From an uncultured Planctomyces sp. (GTDB lineage Bacteria; Planctomycetota; Planctomycetia; Planctomycetales; Planctomycetaceae): a stretch of 38,523 nt of DNA. Both the position numbers and the translations under genes were made by a program. Below the pieces are notes generated by a model. It did not search any database, had not been told where the DNA came from, and worked only from the letters and a program-made list of their open reading frames with translations. Each line of letters starts with the position of its first letter. Within the stretch, counting starts at the first letter, position 1. The DNA lies in contig CALDJX010000048.1 in assembly GCA_937899075.1 (NCBI GenBank), positions 1-38,523 of the forward strand, in the 5' to 3' direction. Below, one piece after another: positions 25,722 to 34,620 of the stretch.

Positions 25722-28700
25722 ATGAAGTCGAGCCAGTCAGACAACACGATACCAGTCATCGTACGGCGATGCGGTTGTTTGGGATTGTTGATGACTTGTG
25801 CATTTGCTCTGAGCACGATGCTACATGCCGATGAAAAGTCACAGTCTTCCGGCGTGACACCCGTCAGCGGCAATGTCGTCGCACTGGAATTGTTCGATGG
25901 CTCGATCGGGCCACTGCGCAATGCAAATGGTGGAGTGGGCTGGAAGCGAGCGTGGATCACGCCCCGGGCGGCAATTCCAGAAATCATCGAAGTGACTGCG
26001 AGTACATCGAATACTCCTGACGCAGTCTCGCGGCGCGGACTTTCGATCAGCGGTACTGGAATCCGCAACAATCCTTTGCGGCGGGAGCTGGCGAGTCCCC
26101 TTACGCAGAAGGAAGTGTTCGTCCGATTCGAGTTGCGTTACCAAAGTGACGAAGCCGTCGATCCTTCAGTCGTCGATCCGGAATTCTTCGTGCTGTGGCT
26201 GGATCGACTCGATGGAGGCGACCGTTCGACACACGCCTCGAACGTTCCCAACATTGGAGTCCACATCGCTGATCGCGGACCGAAGAAGGGGCGGAACGTG
26301 TTTATGGTTCGAGTCGGACCCGCTCACACAGCATGGAGCAAGGTCGAGCTTGAATACAATCGGACCTATCGGGTCGTTGGCCGATTAAGAAAGTCCAGTG
26401 AGGGTGCACGAGCGGACTACGATCAGTTCGACCTTTGGATCGATCCGGAAACCTCGGACCTGGCGGCACCGGATGCGACCGTCTCGGGAGCGCAGAGTCT
26501 CAGCCTGATCCAGTGGATTGGGTTTTCGACCGGTCTTAAGACTGAGCCCACGGATCGGATTCATGTTCAAAGTCTGATGCTTGGCAATTCCTGGGAGGGC
26601 GTGCTCGATGAGTCAGCGACACTGCTCGCCGACAGTGCCACGAGAGGGATCAACGGAGTGGTCTGGGAGAAACCCGTCGACTTCAGACGCGATGTTTACC
26701 CGTTGCTGAAGACTCGCTGCTTCGATTGTCATGCCGGAGAGAAACCCGAATCCGGATACCGGCTCGACGTTCATCGCGAACTGCTGGGCTACAGCACTGG
26801 CGAAGTGCTCGCCGAGCCTGGCCGGAGTCGTGACAGCCGCCTGATCAAAGTGCTCGCGGCTGAGTCGGAGGAAGATCGGATGCCTCCCGACGGAGTCGAT
26901 CCGCTGAGCGACCAGCAGATGGCGATGCTGGCCGCGTGGATCGATCAGGGCATGAAGTGGGACGATAAACTTCTGCCGCCGCCGATGCGTGAGTCCGATC
27001 ATTGGGCGTTTCAGCCAATCGTTCGCGCCGACATGCCTCAGGTGGAAGACGCGGCCTGGGTGAGGACTTCCGTCGATGCTTTCGTCGCTCGAACGCACGC
27101 CACCGCTGGTTTGAAACACGCGGCAGAAGCGTCGCCGACGACGCTGATCCGGCGACTGTATCTGGATCTGATCGGCCTGCCGCCGACACAGGAAGAAGTC
27201 GACGTGTTTCTCAACGACACGTCCCCGAATGCCTGGCAGAATCTCGTCGATCGATTGCTCAAGTCACCTCATTACGGCGAGCGATGGGGTCGCTACTGGC
27301 TCGACCTGGCACGTTGGGCGGAGAGTCAGGGTTATCAGCACGACTTCGTGCGACCGTACGCGTGGCGGTATCGCGACTACGTCATCGACAGTTTCAACAA
27401 AGACAAGCCATACGATCGTTTCCTCAAGGAGCAACTGGCTGGCGATGAGCTGCTGCCCTATTCCGATGAGAATGTGATTGCGACGGGGTTTCTGGGCGCC
27501 GCGCGGATCAGCGGAAATCAGGAAGACGATGCCATCCAGCGAAACGACGTGCTGGTCGACATCGTCAACGCGACCGGCAGTGTCATGCTGGGGCTGACTC
27601 TGGAGTGTGCTCAGTGCCACAACCACAAGTTCGATCCCGTCAGTCAGCGAGACTACTACCGATTGCAGGCGTTCTTTGTGAACGGGCAACTCGGTAATTT
27701 GTCGCTGCGCGAAAGTGACGTTGCGAACCCGACAGACATCGAGCGGTGGATTCCCAAACCGGCGTACGACTTTTATGCGAAGGAAGTCAAATCGCTGACC
27801 AGGAAGAAGCTCTTCGCGCCGACAGACAAACCTTACACATGGGGATACCTCTCGGCCGCGACCGCTAACGCTGGCATCGAGCGTTACCCGGTCGTCAACC
27901 GGAAGCCAATTAAGTGGCAGCCAGCTTCGCTCAAAGACACGGAAGCCCGGATGCTGATCCGCGGCGATGTCAGCACTCCAGGACCGACTGTCGGTGCCGG
28001 GTGGCCGGAAGTACTCGGCACCACTCCGAGTTCGCTCGGTGACAAGCCGCGATCTGCGCTCGCCGACTGGATGGCCGACTCGAAGAATCCGCTCGTCGCG
28101 CGCGTCTGGGTTAATCGGTTATGGCAATTCCACTTTGGTCGCGGCATCGTGGCCACTGCCAGCGACTTCGGCGTGAAAGGTGCCGAGCCGACTCATCCGG
28201 AACTGCTCGACTGGCTGGCGACCGAGCTGATGCAGAACGGCTGGAGCACAAAACACATTCACCGACAGATCGTTCTGTCGAGCACGTATCGCCAGCAGCG
28301 ACTCCACAACTCGGCAAACGCGGCGATCGATCCGAACAACCGGCTGCTCTGGAACTGGCCCCGGCGGCGGCTGGAAGCGGAAGCGATTCGCGACTCGGTG
28401 CTGGTTGCGACAGGAGAACTCGACCGCACGCGGGGCGGAGTCAGCATTCCGCCCGAACGCGAAGAGCAGAACCTCCGTCGCACGATCTATCTGTTTCAGC
28501 AGCGCAGCAGCATGCCGTCCGTGATGGAAATGTTTGACGCACCGGAGGGCATCGCCAGTTGCTCGCGACGATCCGTTTCGACGGTCGCTCTTCAACCGTT
28601 GTTCATGCTCAACAGCCAGTTCATGGCCGACCGCGCGAGGGCTCTGGCAATAACCGTGGCGGAAGCTTTCCCCGACGATGCCGATAAACAAATTGAAGTC

Positions 28701-28880
28701 GCGTTCCAGAGAACGCTTACACGACGGCCGGATGCTCATGAGCGGGAACTTGCGACGAAGATCCTTCAACCTGATTCACAGAACGCGGCCGACAACGGCG
28801 ACGGTGCGACGACTGACTCGCGTCTGATGCAGTTGTGTCACGCGCTGTTGAACCTCAACGAGTTCGTCTACATCCCATAG
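25722..28880 (+). CDS. PSD1 cytochrome-type protein (DUF1549/DUF1553) with an added N-terminal domain
   Basis: Encodes 1052 residues from ATG 25722, where a signal peptide begins (VRRCGCLGLLMTCAFALST, cleavage near LHAD); the frame is open from 25431 but those 97 residues are low-complexity and unrelated. Residues about 45-305 form an extra domain (VALELFDGSIGPLRN to HVQSLMLGNSWEGVLDE) that looks like a concanavalin-type sandwich. A planctomycete cytochrome domain follows with heme motif CFDCH at 333-337 and EEDRMPPDGVDPLS; then DUF1549 (LIRRLYLDLIGLPPTQEEVD, HYGERWGRYWLDLARWAES) with a second motif CAQCH at 629-633; then DUF1553 (NPLVARVWVNRLWQFHFGRG, LSSTYRQ, RRLEAEAIRDSVL). The redox substrate of this family is unknown. 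It pairs with the DUF1501 gene 24 bases downstream. Confidence 0.92.
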   Translation: MKSSQSDNTIPVIVRRCGCLGLLMTCAFALSTMLHADEKSQSSGVTPVSGNVVALELFDGSIGPLRNANGGVGWKRAWITPRAAIPEIIEVTASTSNTPDAVSRRGLSISGTGIRNNPLRRELASPLTQKEVFVRFELRYQSDEAVDPSVVDPEFFVLWLDRLDGGDRSTHASNVPNIGVHIADRGPKKGRNVFMVRVGPAHTAWSKVELEYNRTYRVVGRLRKSSEGARADYDQFDLWIDPETSDLAAPDATVSGAQSLSLIQWIGFSTGLKTEPTDRIHVQSLMLGNSWEGVLDESATLLADSATRGINGVVWEKPVDFRRDVYPLLKTRCFDCHAGEKPESGYRLDVHRELLGYSTGEVLAEPGRSRDSRLIKVLAAESEEDRMPPDGVDPLSDQQMAMLAAWIDQGMKWDDKLLPPPMRESDHWAFQPIVRADMPQVEDAAWVRTSVDAFVARTHATAGLKHAAEASPTTLIRRLYLDLIGLPPTQEEVDVFLNDTSPNAWQNLVDRLLKSPHYGERWGRYWLDLARWAESQGYQHDFVRPYAWRYRDYVIDSFNKDKPYDRFLKEQLAGDELLPYSDENVIATGFLGAARISGNQEDDAIQRNDVLVDIVNATGSVMLGLTLECAQCHNHKFDPVSQRDYYRLQAFFVNGQLGNLSLRESDVANPTDIERWIPKPAYDFYAKEVKSLTRKKLFAPTDKPYTWGYLSAATANAGIERYPVVNRKPIKWQPASLKDTEARMLIRGDVSTPGPTVGAGWPEVLGTTPSSLGDKPRSALADWMADSKNPLVARVWVNRLWQFHFGRGIVATASDFGVKGAEPTHPELLDWLATELMQNGWSTKHIHRQIVLSSTYRQQRLHNSANAAIDPNNRLLWNWPRRRLEAEAIRDSVLVATGELDRTRGGVSIPPEREEQNLRRTIYLFQQRSSMPSVMEMFDAPEGIASCSRRSVSTVALQPLFMLNSQFMADRARALAITVAEAFPDDADKQIEVAFQRTLTRRPDAHERELATKILQPDSQNAADNGDGATTDSRLMQLCHALLNLNEFVYIP

Positions 28881-28904
28881 CGGCATGAAACTCGAATCCA
28901 TTCG

Positions 28905-30386
28905 ATGAGCGAAACTCGCGGAAACCCGGACATGCACTTGAACCGCCGATTAATGCTGCAGGAAAGCGCTCTGGGCTTCGGCTCGGTGGCGCTGACCTCG
29001 ATGCTGCTGGAAGACTCTCTGGCGAGTGAGCCGCATCGACGTTTGCCGCAGCCTCACCACGCGGCGACGGCTCGGAGCATTATCTTTCTGTTTATGTCCG
29101 GAGCGCCCGGTCAGACGGACACGTTCGATCCAAAGCCGACACTGTCAAAGCTCGACGGTCAACGTGTGCCCGATTCAATCGCGGCGACGGTTCCGAACAT
29201 TCCTCGTTCGGGAGTCGAATCGAAACTGTTCGGCTCGCCGTTTTCGTTCCGTCAATACGGCGAGAGCGGCATTCCTGTCTCCAGTCTGTTTCCGCACACA
29301 GCAGAGCTGGTCGACGAGATGTGCGTCGTGCGGTCGCTGAACCATCGAGTTCCCGTTCACGGACCCGGTGAATGTATTGCTCTGACGGGAACGGGTGTCG
29401 GTGATCGGCCCAGCATGGGCGCGTGGATGAATTACGGCCTCGGCAGCGCTGGCCAGAACCTGCCAGGGTTTATGGTGTTCCTGTCGAACGTCACCGGCCC
29501 GCCACCGCAGCTTCCCGGCTGGGGAGCGGGGTTTCTTCCGCCCCGGTATCAGGGCACGCTGGTCGATGGCAACAAAGGAGTGCCGTATACCGAAATGCCC
29601 GGCGGTTACACGGACTCGAATCGACGCCGGCAGCTCGATTTCATCAACGAGATGAACCGGCGGCACCTGGATCGTCAAGGCCCGGATTCGGAACTGGAAG
29701 CCCGCATCGCATCGTACGAACTGGGCTATCGCATGCAGGCGTCCGCACCGGAAGTCTTTGAACTGTCGCAGGAGTCGGCACAGACTCGCGAGATGTACGG
29801 TCTCGATCAGAAGGAAACCGCCGAGTTCGGGACGCACTGCCTGCTCGCTCGGCGACTGGTGGAACGCGGAGTTCGCTGCATTCAGCTACGCAACGGCGGC
29901 TGGGATGCTCACAGCAGCCTGACGTCCAATCACCTGAAAGGCGGAAAGCAAACCGACCAGCCAATCGCCGCGCTGCTGCGCAATCTTAAGCAGAGAGGAT
30001 TACTCGACACGACGCTCGTTGTGTGGGGAGGCGAATTCGGGCGGACTCCGACGATCGAAGGCGCGAGAACCGGTAACAGCCGTGGCCGCGACCATTCACC
30101 GTCCGGCTACACAATGTGGCTGGCCGGTGGTGGAGTAAAAGGCGGACAGATCATCGGGGCGACCGACGAGCTGGGCTACGTCCCGATCGAACGACCGCTT
30201 ACTCCGGCCGACATGCACGCCACGTTGCTGCACGCTCTGGGCATCGACCAGCACCGACTGGCGTGGAGCCACAACAACCGCGACGAGATCCCGACCGTCT
30301 TCGGCGGCGAAGTCATTCACGAAGCTTTTGGATTGTCCGCGGATCGGGCGATGCGGCGGGACCACACGGAATCGGATCCACGCTGA
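28905..30386 (+). CDS. DUF1501 protein with twin-arginine-type leader
   Basis: Encodes 493 residues from ATG 28905; an inner ATG at 28932 ([16 protein letters not shown]) is an alternative start that fits the leader better, and neither has a strong ribosome site. The leader [20 protein letters not shown] has the RR pair and hydrophobic core of a Tat signal. DUF1501 (PF07394) hallmarks: [15 protein letters not shown] (about residues 64-78), [32 protein letters not shown], the [10 protein letters not shown] segment near residue 377, [21 protein letters not shown] and [17 protein letters not shown]. The fold belongs to the alkaline-phosphatase/sulfatase superfamily and the metal-ligand-like Asp and His positions are present, but no activity is established. 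It is the partner of the PSD1 gene just upstream and converges on the next DUF1501 gene. Confidence 0.93.
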   Translation: MSETRGNPDMHLNRRLMLQESALGFGSVALTSMLLEDSLASEPHRRLPQPHHAATARSIIFLFMSGAPGQTDTFDPKPTLSKLDGQRVPDSIAATVPNIPRSGVESKLFGSPFSFRQYGESGIPVSSLFPHTAELVDEMCVVRSLNHRVPVHGPGECIALTGTGVGDRPSMGAWMNYGLGSAGQNLPGFMVFLSNVTGPPPQLPGWGAGFLPPRYQGTLVDGNKGVPYTEMPGGYTDSNRRRQLDFINEMNRRHLDRQGPDSELEARIASYELGYRMQASAPEVFELSQESAQTREMYGLDQKETAEFGTHCLLARRLVERGVRCIQLRNGGWDAHSSLTSNHLKGGKQTDQPIAALLRNLKQRGLLDTTLVVWGGEFGRTPTIEGARTGNSRGRDHSPSGYTMWLAGGGVKGGQIIGATDELGYVPIERPLTPADMHATLLHALGIDQHRLAWSHNNRDEIPTVFGGEVIHEAFGLSADRAMRRDHTESDPR

Positions 30387-30454
30387 TCCGTTAATTCCGC
30401 GTCCTCCGACGTCCCATTGTTTGTTGTGGCGAAGGCTTTGCCTGAGTGATGAAT

Positions 30455-31933
30455 TCAGGTCGTCGCTGCGGCTGACAGCAATTTGTTGACGACGTTGCCA
30501 GCGGTGTCGGTGATTCGGAAGTCGCGACCCTGGAAGCGGTAGGTCAGCTTTTTGTGGTCCAGTCCGAACAGGTGCAGAATCGTGGCGTGCATGTCGTGAA
30601 CGTGGACGGGATCTTTCGCGACGCCCCAGCCGATTTCGTCGGTCTCACCGATGACTTGTCCGCCTTTCACCCCTCCGCCCGCCAGCCACATGCTGAATGA
30701 ATAGGGATGATGGTCGCGACCGGTGACCGTCTTGAAATTGACCCGGTTCTCGCCCAGCGGAGTGCGACCAAATTCGCCGCCCCAGACGACCAGAGTTTCA
30801 TCCAGCAGACCTCGCCGCTTCAGGTCTTTCAGCAACGCAGCGACGGGCTGGTCGGAAATCTTTGTGTAACGCTTCAGGCCGCTGTCCAGGTAGCTGTGGT
30901 GATCCCACGTCGACAGGAACAAAGTCACGAACCGGACCCCGCGTTCGATCATGCGCCGAGCGAGCAGGCAATTCCGCGCGTACGAACTCTGGAATCCGGA
31001 CTTGTCCGCTGCGTCTTCACGCGTCACGCCGTACTCGTCGAGCGTCGCTTTCGTTTCCCCGGAAATGTCGAGCAACTCCGGAGCCGTCTGCTGCATGCGG
31101 AATGCAAGTTCATAGGCCTTGATGCGACTGGTGATTTCAGGGTTGCCAACTTTGTCTAAACGCAGATTGTTTAACTCGTTGATGGCTTGCAGACTTCGAG
31201 CCTGAACGTCTCGTGACATGCCCGGCGGATTCTCCAGATTCAGCACCGGGCTTCCCTGATTACGAAACAGAGTGCCGGAATACTGCGACGGCAGAAACCC
31301 GCTGGACCAGCTCGACGCACCGCCGGGAAGTCCTCGCCCAAGCGTTGCCAGCACGACGTAACTTGGAAGATTCTGCGACTCGCTGCCGAGTCCATAATTG
31401 AGCCACGAACCCAGCGTCGGCCACCCCTGCAGCGCCGAACCGGACAGCATCATCAACTGACCTGGCAGGTGGTTGAACTGCTCGCCATGCATCGATCGAA
31501 CCATCGCGATGTCATCGACACAGGTGCTGAGATGTGGCAGTAGATCCGACAGTTCCATGCCACACTCGCCGTACTGACGAAACGTTCGCGGACTGCCCAT
31601 CAGTCGCGCGCTCTCCTTCTGGATGAAAGCGAACTTGATCTCTTTGAGAATCGACTCGGGCATCGGCTGGCCGTCGAGTTCGTTCAGTTTCGGCTTTTGA
31701 TCGAAGAGGTCCATCTGGCTTGGACCTCCTTCCATGAAAAGGTAGATGCAACGCTTGGCGTTTGGTGCCAGGTGGGCGAGTTGCGACGGCACACCACCTG
31801 CCAGAGCACCTTCCTCATTCATCAACGACGCCAGCGCCAGCGTGCCAAGACCGCTGGCACCCGTCGCAAAGAACCGCCGCCGATTGAGTTCTGAGAAGTC
31901 AGTTACGTCCTGGCCTGGAGTGTTGGATGTCAT
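30455..31933 (-). CDS. DUF1501 protein, Tat-exported, without an adjacent PSD partner
   Basis: Encodes 492 residues. The leader has a clean twin-arginine motif, LNRRRFFATGASGLGTLALA, with arginines 18-20. Family landmarks: FMEGGPSQMDLFDQKP at about 67-81, [67 protein letters not shown] and DMHATILHLFGLDHKKLTYRFQGRD. The C-terminus TYRFQGRDFRITDTAGNVV closely parallels that of the DUF1501 gene at 33084-34499, so these two are nearer to each other than to the plus-strand copy at 28905. Unlike the other two, it has no DUF1549/DUF1553 gene upstream on its strand: about 330 bases of noncoding DNA and a divergent small gene lie there. Its 3' end faces the 28905-30386 gene across 68 bases. Confidence 0.93.
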   Translation of the reverse strand: MTSNTPGQDVTDFSELNRRRFFATGASGLGTLALASLMNEEGALAGGVPSQLAHLAPNAKRCIYLFMEGGPSQMDLFDQKPKLNELDGQPMPESILKEIKFAFIQKESARLMGSPRTFRQYGECGMELSDLLPHLSTCVDDIAMVRSMHGEQFNHLPGQLMMLSGSALQGWPTLGSWLNYGLGSESQNLPSYVVLATLGRGLPGGASSWSSGFLPSQYSGTLFRNQGSPVLNLENPPGMSRDVQARSLQAINELNNLRLDKVGNPEITSRIKAYELAFRMQQTAPELLDISGETKATLDEYGVTREDAADKSGFQSSYARNCLLARRMIERGVRFVTLFLSTWDHHSYLDSGLKRYTKISDQPVAALLKDLKRRGLLDETLVVWGGEFGRTPLGENRVNFKTVTGRDHHPYSFSMWLAGGGVKGGQVIGETDEIGWGVAKDPVHVHDMHATILHLFGLDHKKLTYRFQGRDFRITDTAGNVVNKLLSAAATT

Positions 31934-32265
31934 ATTGGTGTGCGACCTCGGAGATGCCGATTCAACGGATATTTGCAGGTAACCGGTACCTACCGTCGCA
32001 AGACGGTGGGAGAACCGTACAGATTCCCACGCTCTGGCGAGCTTCGCTACTTGTCACGACTGGCTCCACGACGATTTATCGGCAAATACGCACTCACCAT
32101 GGGTGTCGATTCGCGAAGTGAATGATTTCCGACTCGACCTATTGATCAACTCGTCACAGATCGCCACAATGTCCGATTCTTCAGCTGAGTACCGGCTGAA
32201 ATGTACAAATTAAGAAGAAGTTGAAAGGGTCTGAATTGGCCCGCTGATGAACAAGGTTTGCGATT
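31934..32265. other. divergent intergenic region
   Basis: These 332 bases lie between the minus-strand DUF1501 gene and the plus-strand small gene, so both promoters should be here. A short inverted repeat, TTCAGC and GCTGAA separated by nine bases, lies around 32179-32200 before the small gene. No -35/-10 pair is convincing and no gene is credible. Confidence 0.4.
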
Positions 32266-32505
32266 ATGGGACAGACACAGGATTCACTCGACCGACAACA
32301 CGCCATCGCTCGGGAAAAGCTCGATCAGTACATCGCTGTTCTCGATGAGAAAAAAGTGGGCGAAGCCGACCGAAAACGCGATGCGATCTGGAGAAATCTG
32401 GATGCGAACTGTCGCCAGCTTCGCACGCGGATGGTTGCTGTCAACGCAGTTGCCGCTCGCGAAGCGGAATGTGCTCAGCGCAAAGAAGCTGCTGCTGCAG
32501 AATAA
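32266..32505 (+). CDS. small charged helical protein, function unknown
   Basis: Encodes 79 residues from ATG 32266, with AAGG nine bases upstream. The composition is strongly charged and Ala-rich with no Gly or Pro, for example REKLDQYIAVLDEKKVGEAD and AAREAECAQRKEAAAAE, so an almost continuous alpha helix, perhaps a coiled-coil hairpin, is likely. There is no signal peptide and one pair of Cys residues. The family was not recognised. It is transcribed toward tRNA-Ser, 173 bases downstream, with a stem-loop in between. Its helix-compatible composition and ribosome site favour a real gene over chance. Confidence 0.65.
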   Translation: MGQTQDSLDRQHAIAREKLDQYIAVLDEKKVGEADRKRDAIWRNLDANCRQLRTRMVAVNAVAAREAECAQRKEAAAAE

Positions 32506-32570
32506 TTGAGCCATCCAACTTAGTTTGAGCTTGAGCGACGCTCCTGCCGAATTAATTCGATGAATTGACT

Positions 32571-32614
32571 GATGCTGGTGTCGGTTTCGATTTGGAAACC
32601 GATTTCAGCACATC
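32571..32614 (+). repeat. imperfect inverted repeat / stem-loop before tRNA-Ser
   Basis: TCGGTTTC at 32581-32588 pairs perfectly with GAAACCGA at 32595-32602 around a six-base loop. Outer segments GATG-CTG (32571-32577) and CAG-CATC (32606-32614) extend the stem with internal mismatches. No T-run follows, so it is not a classical terminator; it could end the small-gene transcript or affect the tRNA leader. Confidence 0.45.
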
Positions 32615-32678
32615 TGAAACGGGTTTGCTTTGGCAGCGTGACTGCCGGCTCGGCCACGAGGGCAAACCATCGAGCTTC

Positions 32679-32763
<85 letters not shown>

Positions 32764-32770
32764 CTCAATT

Positions 32771-32810
32771 GAATGCCTCTGAGTCGTAACCTTATGACTC
32801 AGAGGTATTT
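32771..32810 (+). terminator. terminator hairpin after tRNA-Ser
   Basis: CCTCTGAGTC at 32776-32785 and GACTCAGAGG at 32796-32805 form a perfect 10-base-pair stem with a 10-base loop, extended at the base by A-T pairs to about 32772/32809. A T-containing stretch (TATTTGCATTTCT) follows. It lies 13 bases after the tRNA, as expected for termination of the tRNA transcript. Confidence 0.75.
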
Positions 32811-33083
32811 GCATTTCTAAGAGGCACTCAGCGAAACCCGTTTGTGGCATTTTGTGGCGGGGATGTTCTCCGATGAAACCAGAGATCTCTTTGCTGGACC
32901 AGAAAACTCACCATTGTGAGTCACCATTTCTGCGAATACCACCACTCGACGACGAGGATGTCGTGTTCGCGATTCATGGTCGGTTTCATTCGCGGTTGGG
33001 CCTGTCCAGCCGGTCGTTGAGACTCTGACTGACAAAGTTTCTCTGCCGGTCTTTGGAAGTCCGAGGGCGTTGTCCAACTACCA
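32811..33083. other. region between tRNA-Ser and the DUF1501 gene, no gene recognised
   Basis: About 270 bases beyond the tRNA terminator show open frames on both strands but nothing that matches a known family. No copy of the 3' end of the tRNA is seen nearby, so there is no evidence of an attachment site. Confidence 0.35.
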
Positions 33084-34499
33084 TTACGAGATCAACTCGT
33101 GGACGACGCGGCCGTGTACGTCGGTGAGACGGAAGTCGCGGCCGCTGTAGCGGAATGTGAGTTTCTCGTGGTCGAGCCCCATCAGGTGCAGGATGGTTGC
33201 GTGTAGATCGTGGACGTGGACCTTGTTCTCGACCGCTGCGAAACCGAATTCGTCAGTGGCACCGTAGGTCATGTCGCCCTTGACGCCGCCTCCCGCGAGC
33301 CACATCGAAAAGCCGTGATGATTGTGGTCGCGACCGTTTCCGTTTTCGGCGACCGGCGTTCTGCCGAACTCGCCGCCCCACACGATCAGGGTGTCCTTCA
33401 GCAGGTCTCGTGCTTTCAGATCGTTGATCAGTGCGGCGATCGGCTGGTCGACATCTTTGGCTTTGTTCGCGTGCTGCTTGATGTCGCCGTGGTCATCCCA
33501 GGGCTGCCCATTGCCGTAATAGACCTGCACCATTCTGACGCCGCTTTCCACCAGACGTCGTGCAGCGAGGCAGCCGTTGGCAAACTGGCCAGTGCCGTAC
33601 GCTGCCCGCGTCTCCTTTGATTCCTTCGCAAGGTCAAAGACTGTCTGAGCCTCGGTCTGCATTCGGAACGCCATTTCGAGCGACTCGATGCGTGCTTCCA
33701 GACGATTGTCCTGGCCGCCTCGGCGCTCAAGATGCAGCTCGTTCATTTTCTTGAGGAGATCAAGCTGGCGCCGCTGGCCTGTGCTGGTGAGATACGGATT
33801 GCTGATGTGTTGAATGACCTTCTTCGGGTCGACGCTGCGGGCATGATTAATGTGCGTGCCCTGAAAGATGCCCGGCAGAAAACTGTTACTCCACAACTGA
33901 GGGCCGACGACCGGCTTCCCCGGACACAGGACGACATAACCCGGCAGGTTTTGATTTTCAGTACCAAGGCCGTACAGCAGCCACGATCCCATCGCTGGCC
34001 GGGTGGGCTGCGTTTCGCCGCTGTTCATCATGAGCAGCGACGGCTCGTGGTTGGGAATGTTGGTGTGCATTGATCGGATCACGCAGATGTCATCAATGCA
34101 GGACCCGACATGCGGAAACAGGTCACTGACCTCGATCCCGGACTCACCATACTTCTGAAACTTGAACGGTGACATGAGCAGTCCGCCGGTCTTGCGTTCC
34201 GTCTTGAGGTCGGCAGATGGCGGTCGTTGTCCGTTGTACTTTGTCAGCGCTGGCTTTGGATCGAACGTGTCGACCTGGGATGGTCCTCCGTTCATGAAGA
34301 GGTGAATTACGTGCTTTGCGCGAGGTGCGAAGTGAGCCGCTTTCGGTGCCAGCGGACTTGCCGATCCCGATTCAGCACCGCTTGCCAGCGTGCCGTCGGA
34401 AGCCAGAAGTCCGGCCAGACCGAGCACACCCATACCGGTGCCCATGCGTTGAAGAGTCTCGCGTCTGCTCATGCCGAGTTGTTGCAATATTGGATTCAT
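33084..34499 (-). CDS. DUF1501 protein with twin-arginine leader
   Basis: Encodes 471 residues from ATG 34499; the frame is open to 34667 but that extension runs through the intergenic palindrome and is not protein-like. The leader MSRRETLQRMGTGMGVLGLA carries the RR pair at 12-13 and a hydrophobic core. DUF1501 landmarks: FMNGGPSQVDTFDPKP at about 69-83, [84 protein letters not shown] and DLHATILHLMGLDHEKLTFR. It is the downstream partner of the DUF1549/DUF1553 gene at 34621-37827, separated by 121 bases that contain the palindromic repeat. Its role is presumed to be periplasmic with that cytochrome-type protein; no reaction is established. Confidence 0.93.
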   Translation of the reverse strand: MNPILQQLGMSRRETLQRMGTGMGVLGLAGLLASDGTLASGAESGSASPLAPKAAHFAPRAKHVIHLFMNGGPSQVDTFDPKPALTKYNGQRPPSADLKTERKTGGLLMSPFKFQKYGESGIEVSDLFPHVGSCIDDICVIRSMHTNIPNHEPSLLMMNSGETQPTRPAMGSWLLYGLGTENQNLPGYVVLCPGKPVVGPQLWSNSFLPGIFQGTHINHARSVDPKKVIQHISNPYLTSTGQRRQLDLLKKMNELHLERRGGQDNRLEARIESLEMAFRMQTEAQTVFDLAKESKETRAAYGTGQFANGCLAARRLVESGVRMVQVYYGNGQPWDDHGDIKQHANKAKDVDQPIAALINDLKARDLLKDTLIVWGGEFGRTPVAENGNGRDHNHHGFSMWLAGGGVKGDMTYGATDEFGFAAVENKVHVHDLHATILHLMGLDHEKLTFRYSGRDFRLTDVHGRVVHELIS

Positions 34500-34537
34500 C
34501 GTTGATCTTCGTATGACGTTTGAACGGAGGACACCTA

Positions 34538-34604
34538 GTAACCCGACGCGTAAGCGAGGCTGGTATCTCGCATGGATGCCGTCCTCGCTTACGCGCCGGG
34601 TTAC
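34538..34604. repeat. long palindromic intergenic repeat (planctomycete 'NPTRKRG' type)
   Basis: The arms at 34538-34559 and 34583-34604 are 22 bases each and pair with one wobble around a 23-base spacer. The core words GTAACCCG, CGTAAGCGAGG and CCTCGCTTACGCG are those of a dispersed repeat common in planctomycete genomes, which translates as NPTRKRG in one frame. Here it sits between the two genes of a PSD1-DUF1501 unit, where the hairpin could attenuate or stabilise the transcript. Identification as this repeat family is from memory. Confidence 0.75.
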
Positions 34605-34620
34605 CTTTCTGAACGGCCTG

